Positions 1 to 12,683 of a stretch of DNA of 64,000 nucleotides are shown here, piece by piece. The notes beneath the pieces are model-generated. The model saw only the letters and a list, made by a program, of their open reading frames with translations. It had not been told where the DNA came from and did no database searches. Every line of letters begins with the position of its first letter. Position 1 is the stretch's first letter. The position numbers were made by a program, and so were the translations under genes. Origin of the DNA: Cunninghamia lanceolata (lineage: Eukaryota; Streptophyta; Pinopsida; Cupressales; Cupressaceae); assembly GCA_027924645.1 (NCBI GenBank), contig BSBN01000445.1, positions 8,229,001 to 8,293,000 of the forward strand, read 5' to 3'.

Positions 1-1453
1 GTACTCTCTTTTACTGACCAATTAACTGGGGGCAACGGTTGTTGCTCAATTTGGTCCCTGAAATACGTGGGAAGTAGAACTTCACCACTCTCTGTCAAAC
101 CCTCTATGTCTTCTGATAGGATATCAGACATTTGCTGAAGAGTGAACCTGCTGTAACTGCGTCTTCGCACTTCATACTCATCGGCACAATTAGCCCAAAA
201 GTCTTCAACTGCAAACTTGTGTGTACAATTCTGACCAAGATGTGATGCATAAACACCACGGGGATCATATGAAGATCTCCTGTCGAAAAACTTAAGACCA
301 TATCTGGATGATTCATTACCGATTGCCTTGGCATCTGCTCCAGATCTACATCTGTAAATACTCATCCCAAGTGGAAAATTGAAGGCAGTCTTGCGTCTGC
401 TACGCAAAAATGTATGCACTTGATAAGCTTGCCTCAAAAATTCCATAAATGCTATTTCATCTGTAGGATATCGCGGCAACATGGCTAGCTCTCCTGAGAA
501 GCCATATACTCTGATGTAGGAAAAAGTAGGAAATTGGATAAACCAATCAGCCCATTCTACCATTGCTATTCTAGCCTCTACAGAAAACCGTATATGCAAC
601 TCCTTGTCCATGTCTCGCACTGCATGCATCAAGAATGCATCATTCACCTGCCTGTAATGTCGTTCAACTTGAGAGATCTCTAACTGCGGGAAATGATGAT
701 ACACATGCTGAGTACCCAAAGTTCCAACAACATTCAAACCTCTGAATTGACCCTGAAAAGCCATCAAATACACAAGGTATGATATCATATGGAATTCATG
801 AGCCCTTTGAAAATCAATTATTTGTTGGTGGAGACAATCACTGATTAGTGCCGACCAATCATAGAATTCGATTCCGTCAACAATCTGGGACATGATGTAA
901 AACATCCAAGGCTGAAATTTGTTTGCATCTGCTTGACCCGTGATACGACTTAGCAGAGTAATCATTATTGCATGCTTCTCCTTGAATTCTCCACGTCCAA
1001 CATTCTTTGGCATAATATTCTGCTTTTCTTTCAACCACCTCTGACCAATCTTTTTTCTGTATTTTTCCTTATCATTATTCCAAACCCTCTTGCATTCTTC
1101 AAGTGAAACAGTTAAGTTCTCTCTCCAAATAGGTATTGTAAAGCACTTTTCAATGTCGTTTGGCCTCAAGCTGCAGAGCACACATCCATCACCCGACTGA
1201 ATTTCTCTTGTGACCGAGTTGTAATGCGTCACACAAGCAATCACAAACTCGATACTTTGCACGGTGATAGGAAAGGATGCCGCTGCAAGCAAACCGGAGT
1301 GTCCAAGATTCCTGATGGCATTATTTCCTGCATCCTCCAAGGAGTGTAAATTAATTACTGGAAGTACTTTATGCAAGTCTGTTTCACAAGTTTTCAGGTA
1401 ATCGTGAACCAATGTTGTTTTGTGCCTGAATTGTGTTGGAGAGTACTGCATAT
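1..1453 (-). CDS. Unrecognised protein, relative of the E3 protein; partial
   Basis: Reading the minus strand from the ATG at 1453 gives about 484 codons without a stop, running off the left edge, so the C-terminus is missing. An in-frame TGA lies a few codons upstream, which supports this start. The product aligns along its length with the E3 protein (12684-15233). Shared blocks include a buried segment FHMxSYxVYLxA near residue 215, a WSALIS/WAGLIS block before it, and a YIRxxGF...LPRYPT block near residue 300. No membrane segment, signal peptide or known catalytic motif is visible. The open frame over 1.45 kb in otherwise decayed DNA suggests a recent or selected copy. I do not recognise the family. 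A distant similarity to plant transposon-associated domains placed before or inside gag is possible but unproven. Confidence 0.75.
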
Positions 1454-2448
1454 TGGAAGATTTGAAAATCAACTGCAAACACGCCTATGTTGGAAAAAGT
1501 ATTGAACAGATGGCTGAAAATTGTTTGCTGATTTTTAGAAAAAGCAGAGTGTGAGCTAAAAAAGTTGGCACATGGGTTTTGTAGATAATTCCGTTTCTAA
1601 GCAACCCAGATTGTCGGATTTTGAAAAAGTGGAGATTTTCTCGAAAAAGCAGGAAAAAAGCAGTTTCCCGAAAAAAAGCACAACTCCTAATCTTCAAGAG
1701 GATGATAATCTAGATCGACCCATCTCGACGAAAACTAAAAAAGCTCTGGTCGGATTTCTGAAAAATGATCTCCTTGAAACAAAGACCCTAAAAAAGCAAG
1801 CCTTTCTTCTTCCTCAACCCGAATCTATGAAGAACACTGAAAAAGCACCTGGTTTGGGTCTTCGAATCTTCGTTGAAAGAAAAATAAAATCTTTCCTCTT
1901 GATGCAACCTGCAAAAAATAATGAAATAAAGAAGCCCAAAGCTTGTCTTTATAAATCTTTTGGTCGAAAAAGCAGCTTTACTTGTGTGAGAAGAAAACTT
2001 CATCCTCATCCATGAAGAAAGCAACTTTTAAAGCATAAATCCAAGCGGATGTCTTCGAATAGGAAGAATCCCTATTTTGTAGGAGCCTATGGCTTCATGT
2101 GCAAGATGACAAAAAATATCTTCTTTGATGATGTCATCGAATGCGCGAGTTGGAAGAAGTGTTAACAAAATTTTCTTCATTTTTGACACTTCAACACTCG
2201 TTTTGACTCAAATATGGCCTGTCTCCGACTTTGACAAGGTGGAAAAATGTCATCATGAACTGAAAAAGGTAACTGATCCTGACATTTTGAAGATTGATCA
2301 ACTGAGATTCCATCCCCTGCCTCCGTTCGACGATCTGACATCGTTTGACCAAGTTTGACTTCCCCGAAACTACCAACGGGCGAAGATTGGTAACAAGGCA
2401 TGTCGGAAAACACTGAAAACACAAAAATATTCTAACACTGCTCAAGAT

Positions 2449-3096
2449 GGGCGCCCCAAGCCTCCTGGGGCGCCTAGTTTCCCAACACTTAGCCATTTTT
2501 TCAATTTTTTTAACTTTTTCAATTTCTTGGTTTGCGTGCGCGTTCCGGAGGCACAGGACCCCTGTTTGGCTGTCGATTTCTAACAACTGGGATGAAAATG
2601 AGTCTGATGATCTGGCGAATATGCAAGCCTGATGAAAACTGAGCTGATTGTACCTTCCGTTTGCCTCGAAAAATGTGCCAAACTGATCAACACTGAACCG
2701 GAGCGGGCTGACGGAAGGAGATTTTTGTTTTTCGAGAAAAACATGAAAAATAAACTAACACTGGTGTGGACGGGCGCCCCAAGCCTCCAGGGGCGCCCAG
2801 TTTGTCAACACTTAGCCATTTTTTCAAAAATTGTCAATTTTGTACCTTTTCTCGATTTTCGTGCCGATTGCTCATGTTCGATCTTCAATTTCGGTCATTC
2901 TGACAACTGTCGAGGCGGGACGGAGGGTGATCTGAGTAGTCTGAACATATCTGTGATGAAATCCTGGCTTTGACTGACTTTTGACCAAGTTTGACCAACC
3001 GAAAAGGAGCTGACGGAAGCATTTTCGACGTTTCTTGAAAAACATGAAAAAAAACTAACACAGGAGGATGGGCGCCCCAAGCCTCCTGGGGCGCCC
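2449..3096. repeat. Three dispersed GGGCGCCCC hairpins
   Basis: Hairpins at 2449-2475, 2772-2798 and 3070-3096 each have 9-bp arms (GGGCGCCCC / GGGGCGCCC) around a nine-base loop AAGCCTCC(T/A). Copy 1 has its last arm base changed (C to T). Spacing is 323 and 298 bp. Each is followed by a conserved ...CTTAGCCATTTTT block, so the whole block is a diverged ~300-bp tandem repeat, but the hairpin is the best-preserved part. Confidence 0.85.
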
Positions 3097-3417
3097 AGTT
3101 TCACCAGACTTAGCCATTTTTGTGATTTTCCAACTTTTCCATTCACCTTGGATCCATCTTGCATCGTTTTGCGTGCATCGTCAAGTCGACGGCCGTTTGT
3201 CGGTTTTGCGTCGTTGAAACAGCGTTGGAAACTCGTCGAAGAGATTTGGCAAGTGAACTTTTCTGTGTTGATGACTTTTGAGCTCATGCTTCACCTTGTG
3301 AAAAAGCAAAAATGACCCAGTAGAGAAAACTTGGTCATTTGAAGATTCCGTCTGAACCGTGCCGATCATGAAGGAAAATCGACCAATGAGAATCGAGCGC
3401 GACACCTGATTTGAAGA

Positions 3418-3546
3418 TTCTATTTTTAGAAACTTTCTATTTTTAGAAAGTTTTGCCAACATTCATATCTCAAGAAACCCAGAAAACCTAACTCGACGTC
3501 TATTTTTAGAAATTTCTAAAAATAGAAATTTCTATTTTTAGAAATT
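3418..3546. repeat. AT-rich inverted and direct repeats
   Basis: The words TCTATTTTTAGAAA and its inverse alternate several times. Adjacent copies form perfect AT-rich hairpins (AATTTCTA/TAGAAATT). The repeats sit where the decayed gypsy element G1 stops being recognisable, so they may mark a junction. Confidence 0.7.
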
Positions 3547-3596
3547 TTGTTTTTTTGACTTTTTGACGAAAAATTTTCTAGACTTGTTTCAAAATG

Positions 3597-6083
3597 CCTT
3601 GATGAAGCAAAAAATTTGGTTGGGTACAACACACATCACCCTTGAGTCCCTTCCAAGAAAAATGCTCTCACCTATTTGTATGTTTTATAATACCTTGGAT
3701 GGCCTGCTAATGGCGTTTCATGGCATGCTCTCAACACCTTCTCCTCCATCTTTCATTCTAGAACAAGATACACTCAATCCTTATAGAGGATGAGCTCATT
3801 GGCCACCTTATACCTGTCATCTTGTAACTTACCCTCCAAAATATCAATAGCAAATGTGTTCTTGGCATGCTCAACGATTATAGAAACCCTCCAATCAATA
3901 GATATATCAGTCATGGAACACAAATAGGTCTTCCTAGCTAATGCATTAGCTACCACATTAATCTTCCCCTTAACATACTCTATATCAAAATCATAAGCTT
4001 GGAACTTACTTACCCACTTCTACTATCTATCATTCAAATCATTTTGATTGGGGAAGAACTTCAAGCTATTGTGATTTGTCTTCACCACAAACCTCCCACA
4101 AACCAAATACTGTCTTAACTTGGCCCACACATGCATGATGGCCAACATCTCCTTGTCGTAAATAAAGAAGCTCCTCTCTAACTCCTTGAGCTTCCTACTC
4201 TCAAATGCTATGGAGTGTTTGTTATGCATCAAAATACTCCAATCCCCTCCCCTGAAACATCACACTCTAAAACAAAAGGAAGTGAGAAATCTGGAATGGC
4301 CAAAACGAAGCATGAACTCATTACCTCCTTGAGCTTGTCAAAATCTATCTGTGCTGAATCACTCCAAGAGAAAGTCCCCTTCATCAAATTTGTCAATGGT
4401 GCAACCAGCTGTGAAAATCCTTTGACGAGCCTCTTGTAATAACTACAAAGACCCAACAAAACCCTCAAGTGTGATATAGTCTTAGGTGGAGGCCAATCTA
4501 TGATCACCCTAATCTTCTCATCATCCACTATAACTCCTTGGGGCACTAATCTTATGCCCAAAATATAATATCTTTGTCAACCCAAACTCACATTTTGATG
4601 CCTTAGCAAAAACTGATTGCTGCCCTAGAATACCAAGCATCTCATCTGTGTGTCTCAAATGATCCTCCCAAGTTTTGCTATAGATAAGTATATCACCAAA
4701 GAAAACCAAGACAAACTTCCTCAACTGATTAACGAATACCTAATTAATGCAAGACTAGAATGTGGCCGAAGCATTAATCAAACCAAATGGCATGACCAAA
4801 AACTCATAGTGCTCATAGTGCCCATAGTGACATTTGAAAGCGATCTTATGCACATCCTCCTCTCACTCTCATCTGATGCTACCCTAATCTAAGATCAATC
4901 TTGGAGTACACCGCACCATGAAGCTCATCTATCAACTCATCGATCCTGGAAATAGAGTAGCGATTCTTGATTGTCTTCTTGTTGAGAGCCCTATAATCAA
5001 TACACATCCTCATGGTACCATCCTTCTTAACCAAAACTACGGAGGAAGCAAATGGGCTAGAACTTGGTCTTATGTGTCCCATATCCAACAACGCCTTGAT
5101 TGCCTTGTCAATCTCCTCCTTATGCCTCCAAGGATGACAATAAAGGGTGGTAATAACTAGCTTAGACCCCTCCTCCAGCACAATGATATGCTGAAAACCC
5201 CTATCCGGTGGCAACCCAGAAGGGATATCACTAAACACCATGCTACGCTTATCCAAGATGGATTGAATATCAACATGATAGGATTGCTCACCCATGGACG
5301 AACCTGTATCTATAATCAAACATTGTGTTTCCCAAGCTACTTGACCTCTACAAAAAGCTCTCTGTCCTTTTGGTTGAAACAACCCTAGGAGCTCCATTGG
5401 AAAGCTCTTGAAGAACCACCTCCTTTCCTTCGGATTTGAACTTCAATTCTATACTCTGATAGTTTTGGGTGAACTCGCCAAGTGAATGCAACCATTGTAC
5501 TCCCAAAACTACATCTGTCTCACCCATGCCAACCACATAGAAATCATCACATACTTTGTCTCCCCAAGGTGATATCTAGTTGTTGAATCCTCTTCGTATA
5601 AGGGATAGTACACCCATCAACTACAATAACATTAAACCCCTCAAAGTCTTATGTTTTCGGTCTCATCCTAGTCACCAATCCCTCATTAATGAAGTTGTGG
5701 GTGGCCCCACTATCAATCAACATTGTCACTCTATGACCCTACACAACTCCACGAACTCGAAAAGGATGATACTTGGGTGCCCCAAAAAGAGTAGCAAGGG
5801 TGCCCCCTAAAGATTCTCCTTCCTCCTTATGCTCTACCTCATCAACTACAACCTCGAGCTCAGGTTCCTCTGTCTCTGAATCCTCATCTGAAATGACCTC
5901 TATGAAGTATACCTATCCCTTGCCCAAACAACTATGTCCGAGCTCCCAAGGCTCTCTACAAGAAAAGCACAATTTCTTTCTTCGGAGCTCATTCTTCGAA
6001 TCTCATTCTTGTTTAGTCTTGGAGGTAATGCCTTTGGTTGATGGAAAACTTTTTGGAAGGGTTTCTTATGTTGTCCCATCGGT
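3597..6083 (-). pseudogene. Ty3/gypsy polyprotein remnant (element G1), zinc knuckle to integrase N-terminus
   Basis: Read right to left, the order is: gag C-terminus with a CFSC...GHSCLGKG zinc knuckle (about 5985-5925); aspartic protease with a DSGATH core (about 5735); reverse transcriptase (about 5200-4500) with CIDYRALNK and SKIDL blocks; RNase H (about 4300-4000) with DKEMLAI and TNHNSLKF; and the H2C2 start of integrase with HETPLAGHP (about 3700). Protease-RT-RNaseH-IN order makes it Ty3/gypsy. It is dead. Frames change repeatedly, stops are frequent, the RT catalytic pair reads FFGD instead of FxDD, and integrase ends after its zinc-binding domain near 3600. The N-terminal gag part lies 26.7 kb away at 32762-33101 because E2 inserted between them. 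Confidence 0.9.
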
Positions 6084-6088
6084 GGAAT

Positions 6089-6529
6089 TGTAATGTCCCC
6101 TTCGCAGGCATGATCGATCGGCAAAGACCCTAATTGGGATTATGGTAAGGGAATAGTTGATTAATTAAATTAAGTTGTCTTGAATATGGGCAACTATATT
6201 TAATTAATTAATTTATTATAAAGTGATTTATTTGGTCCAAAAAGAAAATTAAAATAAAAAGTCACTAAAATAAAATATGATTTTTCTAGAAAGTTCCTAA
6301 GGTGGTTACAAAGTATAATTTTTAGAAAGATCCAAAAGAGTTATAAAAAGGAGGCTGTGAAGAGAGATTTTCAAATACATATCTTTTGGCTTTTCATATT
6401 TTGATACCCTAGTGGTGGTAGATTGAACATCTTGTTCAAGTTGCAACATAGGACGAAAACCCTACAATAGAGATTAGGTTCAAAGAAAGAAGGAAGTCTC
6501 CCTAGCCAATATTTGAGGTGGATTCATAT
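6089..6529 (+). repeat. E2 left LTR, first part
   Basis: Starts TGTAATGTCCCC. A TATA-like TTATAAAAAGGAGG lies near 6345. The LTR is interrupted at 6529 by the copia element and resumes at 23683. The uninterrupted equivalent is around 32240 in the right LTR. Confidence 0.9.
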
Positions 6530-7505
6530 TGTTATGAAAGGTGTCTCAACTTTGCAACTACAAAAGGTTTCTATTCTTCCCAATTTTGGTCTTTTCGAAT
6601 ACCCTTTATCTTGAAGAATGGTTTAGAACTTTCAAAGATTCCAAAAGGGGCTAAAAATGGCAGGGCTTACTATTTTTAGTAACTCTACGTTTGAGCACAG
6701 ATGGACCCGAAATTTTCCCAAAAGGTGCAGAACTGCCAAGTAAACATCTTGGGTGAGTTTCGACTCAAGAGCATACCTGGATTGCAAGATATTGAAGTTT
6801 TCGGTTTTTGAAACTCCCGAAAAAGTTTCGAACTCAGATTTTAGGCACTTAGAGGTCCCTAAATGCCCCGAAGTTCTCGTAACCGGCGAAGTGGGTTATA
6901 GCTTGATAAATCTCTTCACGAGCTTTCTGACTCATCAAAGGTTCGTCAATCGGACACCCGGATCAAAAGTTATGGCCTCTGGAAGTTGGGCCTCCCATTT
7001 TGGGAAATGTGAAAACGTGTTGGACACTTAAAAGAGCTGTAAAGGGGAGAGTTACACATGTTGGTGTGTGATTTGGCACATCACAGGGCATCTTTGATTG
7101 GAAATAATTTGGGCGCCACTTTTGGGTGGTTTTGTCTCATGGTTTTGTAATTATCGTTGATGGTTTACTATATTGTATCTCCTATATATCAGGAGCTTGA
7201 AATGGAGGTTGTGTGTAAGAGTCTTATAGATGTTGAATTGCCTCCGCATCTCTGGTTAGATACACTCCTTTGAAAGCTTGCTCTACAAGTATATTGTAAT
7301 CTTCTTGATTCTTGAATAATATATTGGGCGGCTTTGGAGTGTGGGGTTTTTCTCCCGAAAGGGTTTCCCCACGTAATTATTGTGTTGTGGTATGATTGTT
7401 ATTTGTGTTTATTTCTGTAACTATTGTAAGGATCTGAAAAGTTCTGCATATCCCTCCCATCAAGGTTAGTGTAGAAAGTTGTTCTGCTACCTTAGCTTCC
7501 TTACA
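6530..7505 (+). repeat. copia 5' LTR
   Basis: 976 bp, TGTTATGAAAGG...TTCCTTACA. A TATA-like CTATATATCAGG is near 7190. The 3' LTR has a small deletion relative to it around 6990-7005. Confidence 0.93.
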
Positions 7506-7507
7506 AA

Positions 7508-7519
7508 TGGTATCAAAGC
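7508..7519 (+). promoter_or_regulatory. copia primer binding site
   Basis: TGGTATCAAAGC directly after the LTR matches the 3' end complement of initiator tRNA-Met (TGGTATCAGAGC) with one change. Confidence 0.85.
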
Positions 7520-7629
7520 TTGATCACCTTTGGTTTTAGTTGTGGGTTATTGGGTTTTTTGAACTAATCCAATTTTGAATGGGAGCTTGTGCAGAAGTTA
7601 CTTTGTGATCTTGTTGCAGAAATTTTTAG

Positions 7630-8661
7630 ATGGCGAGCACATCAAAGAGAATAGATGTAGAAAAATTTTCTGGTAACAATTTTGAGATGTGGAAGCTGAA
7701 GATGGAGGATCTATTAATTGATCAAGATTTGTGGAATGCTATTGATGAGAATGTTTCAAGGCCCACAGATGCTACTTTGGCTGCTAAATATGATGTTATG
7801 GACTGTAAAGCCAAGGGTCTAATCAGATTGTGCCTAACAGACTCTGTTTTAATCAATGTCCATGAAGAGCCCTTTGCAAAGAAACTATGGAAGAAACTCA
7901 GTGAAATATATCAAGCCAAATCTTTAGTGAACAAGATTTTCTTGAGGAAGAAATTGTATTCCTTGAGAATGGAAGAGGGTGGACAAATTGCAGAACACTT
8001 GGAAGCATTCAATATGTTGGTGGCTCAATTGGCAGCAGTTGGTGTAAAAATGGATGAGGAGAGATGTCAAATCCTGCTTTGTTCTTTGCCTGATTTGTGG
8101 GATTCTCTTGTTATAACAATTGGGAGTACTTTTGTTGTCTTGAAAATTGAAGATGTCATGGGTTCTTTGCTTTCTGAAGAAATAAGGAGAAAGGTATCCA
8201 TTAGTGCCAAAGAAGCCCTAAGTGTTCATGGAAGACCCAAAGAAAAAGGCAATAAGAGCGAGAAGCGTGACAAATCCAAGTCCAAAGGGAGATCCAAATC
8301 TTCTAGAAAGTCCAAAGTTATTTGTTGGAATTGCGGTAAGTCTGGACACTTCCATAAGGAGTGTAAAGAAGAAAAGAAGAAATTTGATTCTGATTCTGAG
8401 TCCGAGAAGGAAGATGATGATGCGTTCATTGCAGCTTTGGCCACTCATGCAGGTAATGATGCATGGTTAATTGACTCAGATGCATCTTTCCATATGACCC
8501 CTAATAGAGATTGGTTTTCTGAATATGAAGAATTTGATGGAGGTAAGGTGTACTTGGGTGATGATTCTCATTTAAATATTGTTGGTCGTGGTAAAGTTAA
8601 AATCAAATTTCCTGATGGCAGAATAAAAAGGATTAATGGTGTGTTGCATATCCTAGATTAG
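7630..8661 (+). pseudogene. copia gag and start of protease
   Basis: 343 codons from ATG 7630 to a TAG. The N-terminal two thirds is the plant copia gag domain, starting with FSGNNFEMWKLKMEDLL. A basic stretch follows, then a CCHC zinc knuckle CWNCGKSGHFHKEC at about residue 234, an acidic stretch, and the start of aspartic protease. The protease core reads DSD where DSG is expected, so the enzyme would be inactive. The TAG lies inside the protease (after VLHILD), and the frame continues recognisably beyond it. The gag would form the particle that packages the element RNA. Confidence 0.88.
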
Positions 8662-10213
8662 CACGAACTTTTATTATCTGTGAGCAAACTAATAGATGCG
8701 GGTGTGTAGGTAATCTTTTCTAATTCAGGATGCAAGATGGTAAGAGGTGCTATGGTGATTGCTAGAGGTGTCAAATTTCGCTTATTGTATAAGTTTGATG
8801 TATGCACTGTTGAGTGCAATAGTATTTCTGTGAAAAGCAAATCTGTGACTACTTCATTGGAAAAGGAGAGGGTTTCATTTTCAATGGATGGTCGTGGCTT
8901 CTGGGTACTAAGGGTGCTCTTTCTTCCGAATCAAAATTGCCTGCAAAGAAGACTATGTTATGGCACCAAAGATTAGGCCACACAGGAGAAAAGGGTCTAA
9001 GGACCTTGAAAAATAAAAACCTTGTTGAAGAGTTGACTGATTGTAATCTTGATTTTGATTTATGTGAGCATTGCATTTATGGTAAACAAAACCGTGTTCA
9101 ATTTTACTCGAGTTCTCATAAATCTTGTGATGTATTGGATCTTATTCATTCTGATGTGTTTGGTCCTGTAGATGTTCCTTCCATTGCGAAATCCACATAT
9201 TATGTTTCATTTATTGATGATTATAGAAAAAGGACATGGGTATATTTTCTAAAGAATAAATCTGAAGTTTTTAGTCGATTTAAAGAATTTAAAGCAATGG
9301 TTGAGTTGCAGACTGGAAAGAAAATAAAATGTTTGAGGACTGACAATGGCGGTGAATTTTACTCTAATGACTTTGATAGATTCTGTAAAGATTGTGGCAT
9401 TTAGAGACAAAAGACAACTCCGTATTCTCCACAACAGAATGGAGTTGCAGAAAGAATGAATAGGAAATTGATGGAGAAGGCTAGGAGTATGCTTAGTGGT
9501 GCTGGTCTAGAACAAAGGTTTTGGGCTGAAGCTGTTGCTACTGCTTGCTACCTGATTAATAGGTCTCCTACATCAACTCTTGTTGATAAAACGCCTATGG
9601 AGGCGTGGTTAGGGCACAAGCCTTCACTGAGACATCTTAGAGTTTTTGGTTGCGAGGCATATGCACATGTGCCAAAGGAGAAGCAAACAAAGTTGGAGAA
9701 CAAGGCTGTGAAATGTATCTTCATCGGGTATAGTTATGGTGTGAAAGGATACAAGCTTTGGGACCCTGTTGCACAAAAGGTAATATATAGCAGAAGTGTT
9801 ATTTTTAGAGAAACTAAGCCTTCTTTTGTTACATTGCAGCCAGAACAAAGTGAACAAAAAGATGTGATTCAACTGCCTTCTACGCATGATAAAGTTGAAT
9901 CGAGGCCCCTATATAGACACGAAATTGAGGAGAGCTCATCTAGCTCTAAATCTTCAGAAGAGGAGAAAGAACTTCCAACTCAACTTGTTCGAAGGTCTAC
10001 AAGGCATAGACAACAACCTGAAAGGTATTCACCTGATGACTGGAGATGTATTTCTACTTTGAATACTAACATAGATGAACCTAGATCTGTAGAAGAGGCA
10101 TTAGGTATGAATGATGCAGAGTCTTGGAGGATTGCTATGGATGAAGAAATGGCATCTTTGAAAAAAATGATACATGGGACCTAGTGCCATTGCCTGAAGG
10201 ACGAAAACCTGTT
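8662..10213 (+). pseudogene. copia protease end, integrase and start of reverse transcriptase
   Basis: Continues from the gag frame through a second stop, then shifts frame near 8935. The integrase zinc-binding domain is HQRLGH...CEHC (about 8955-9090). Its catalytic acidic residues are visible in DLIHSDVFGP, LRTDNGGEF and QQNGVAERM, with a TAG between the second and third. The C-terminal GKGxGF-type region and serine-rich linker lead into the RT start (VEEALGMNDAESW), with a small frameshift near 10165. The coding sequence is cut at 10218 in the PVG/CKWVF block by insertion of E3. Confidence 0.9.
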
Positions 10214-10218
10214 GGTTG
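10214..10218 (+). other. Target-site duplication of E3, left copy
   Basis: GGTTG here and again at 21223-21227. Removing 10219-21222 plus one copy restores the copia RT reading GRKPVGCKWVFKK without a gap. Confidence 0.97.
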
Positions 10219-10242
10219 TGTTGTGACCAAAACACACCATCG

Positions 10243-10259
10243 CCCTATTACAAATAGGG
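10243..10259 (+). repeat. E3 hairpin 1
   Basis: CCCTATT-ACA-AATAGGG, a perfect 7-bp stem followed by ACCCCTTTTT. It sits 24 bp inside the element start. Its partner is at 15763-15779. Confidence 0.9.
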
Positions 10260-10529
10260 ACCCCTTTTTGTTTTGCCTTAGGTTAGAGTGGATCTTTTAG
10301 AGTTCTACTGCAATCTTATTTTGAGTTGTGAAGGAGATTACATGAGGCATCTCTTTCATCTTTTGAGTGGTATTTGATCCCCGATCCAATGGCTTCATTT
10401 GATGGAATTGAGATAAAATTGAAAAATCTTCATGAACATTCAAGGTGATTCCTCTGTGGGTTGTAGTGGTTGATAGTTCGTTGCCAAGTGAAAAAAATTT
10501 GCCAAGTCTTAATCGGAAATCAGATCTTT

Positions 10530-12075
10530 GATCCAATGCGCCCTTTGGAGAAGGGAAATGTGAAGTTTGAAGAGGATCCAAATCTTTAGTCTAATGCGCT
10601 ACTATTGGTATGAGGTCTGAATTAAGCTAAGTGAACAAATGTAAGTGAAGCCTAAAAGCAAGATCTAATGCGCTCTTATTAAACTTGAGGAGGGCAAATT
10701 GCAAGTTCTTAACATTCATCATTCAAACCAAACTCAAGATCCTTAATCAATGCGCTTACTTTAAGTAAAAGGCAATTGCAAATTTAGTGGGAGTTTTAAA
10801 GCCTTTTTTGAGAAGGAAGATCAAGATTTCAATCTGCTGTGCCACCTTGTAGGGGAGTTTGATCTAACATCAAAGCATTTGGCAAACAAGGATCCAAAAG
10901 TCTGAACCAATGCGCCAAGGTGGAGACAACTATTTTGAAGGTTCAGATACAAAGTTTTAAGTAAAGATCAAGATCTTATCTAAGGCCTTGCCTTTTGATG
11001 AGGGTAATTTGAAGTCCCATTGAAGATTTTTGAGGAGAAGATCAAGATGTCCAAGTGCTGCACTAACCTCAAATCAGAGACTAAAACCTTCATCTAGTGC
11101 ACTCTTGTCTTGCTTTAGGCATCAATCATCTAAAACTTCTAACCAATGCGCTCATTTTAAGAAGATTCCAAAGGTATGATCTAATGCACCCACCTATTGG
11201 CTGTTTTGAGGATGATTTCAAATCTAAGTTCTTTATCAAGCAAGGAGATCCTAACATGATCATCTAATGCACCAAGGGTAATATGGAGTCTTTTAAGAGA
11301 TGTCTAAAAACTCAATCCAATGCGCTCAAAGTCACAAAGCAATCCTTTAAATGAGATAAAGATCCAAAGTCATCAAGGATGCGCCTAATCTAGTTGAAGT
11401 AGGTTGAAGAAATGAGATGAAGATTCAAAATCTTGATCTAGAGCGCCAAAGCCATGAAGAACATGAAAATCTAATCCAATGCGCCATAAGGAAAGATCAA
11501 ATTTGGTGAAGAGAAAGTTGTCAAGAAGATCAAGAGATCAAATTCTTGATCTAATGCGCCATTATGAGGAGGAAGAGTTTGTGATGAGGAAGAGATCAAA
11601 TTCTTGATCCACTGCGCCACATCCAAACATTGAACATATTTCAAGGAAGAGATCAAATTCTTAATCTAGTGCGCCATCTCAATGGGAAAGGTTGAGAATA
11701 TTTTAAGAGTTTCATAGAGGATTTAAATTCTTCAACCACTGCGCCCCTTCAAGGATGGAATGAATGCAGCCTAAAATTAAGTTTAAACACTTTTAAGGGG
11801 GTTCTCAAGTTATTGAACTAATGCGCCATCATTGATAGTTTCTTGATCTGTTTTCAAAGAGGATTAGATTCTTGATCCAATACGCTAAGAGGGATAAGCT
11901 AATTTCAAGTATCAAAGCACCAAGTGTCATAAGTTTAAGATGAATTCAGATCCTCAAGTGATGCGCCTTTCATGAAAAGACAAGATTTAACTCTCCAAAT
12001 TCATATCAAGGAGAAACTCAAGTAACTTCCATTTAGTGCGCCAACCCTTAGAAGATCTGAGATAGCTAACTAATG
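10530..12075 (+). repeat. Left ATGCGCC motif array of E3
   Basis: About 17 copies by eye of (C/T)AATGCGC(C/T), plus decayed forms such as ATGCACC and CTGTGCC, spaced irregularly about 40-110 bp apart. Most are preceded by GATCCAAAA...TTGATC-like words and followed by purine-rich filler. There is no open frame of note. Individual modules match modules in the right array (for example 10670-10730 with 17395-17455, and 11735-11830 with 17472-17570), but in a different order and spacing. Confidence 0.88.
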
Positions 12076-12683
12076 CACCCAAGGGAAGGAGAAATCCCAA
12101 TGTTCAACCACTGTCTTTCTAAAAGCTTCAAAATTTTATAAAGGCAGACTTGATTTTTATTGAAATTCGCACCAAATTAAGTACAAGAGGAACTAAATTA
12201 AATGTTTTGCAATGCATTTAAAGAGGTCGGCCTAGGCAGTTGGGTAGTTTTAAATGCAAATTATGTATATATATTTGCTTTGTTCTCATTTTTATCATTC
12301 ATTAAGGAGCAAATTCGCCTCAAACAGCAGAAGCAAAGTGATATCCTAAGAAGAGCAGGTCTGATTTCTATCAAGTTGGGTCTGAATTTAATCAAGTTTT
12401 GAAGACATCCTTTCAAATCAGTCTTTTGAAAGTCTGATCTAGAGGTAAAATCCTTCCACTTTCTGCAGTTTCATTGGATTTTCAAACAGAAAATTGTTCA
12501 AGTGTTAGTAAATTATAAGAAGATGAGTCAATTTATGATGAAATCTTTGAGTCTAAACGACATGATCTTCTTGTAAAAACTTTATGTTAGAAAGATAGAA
12601 ATCAGAAGTCCAATAAGGCTGAAGTAAGTTGATCATTTATATTTGAGGTTACTTATTCGTGTCAAGTTTGTAGGATCATCGCA
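12076..12683 (+). other. Leader between array and E3 gene
   Basis: AT-rich, with no primer-binding-site word and no long frame. It holds TATA-like TTTATAAAGGC at about 12137 and TATATATATT at about 12265. Either could serve the downstream gene, which begins about 400-550 bp later. Confidence 0.4.

Larger units (their letters stand above)
1454..3555. other. Noncoding stretch upstream of the left-edge gene
   Basis: No gene is supported here. A 147-codon plus-strand frame (1572-2015) is lysine-rich low complexity and not convincing. The stretch holds loosely repeated blocks with the phrases TTTGACCAAGTTTGAC, AAAAACATGAAAAA and ACTTAGCCATTTTT, each ending in a GC-rich hairpin. In the orientation of the left-edge gene this is its 5' flank, the same relative place as the ATGCGCC array upstream of the E3 gene. 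Inference: it is the leader or LTR of an E3-like element whose outer end I could not locate. Confidence 0.5.

Noticed and set aside
1572..2015. 147-codon plus-strand frame
   Set aside because: Lysine/serine-rich low complexity in the repeat-laden flank, with no homologue in the window and no start context.
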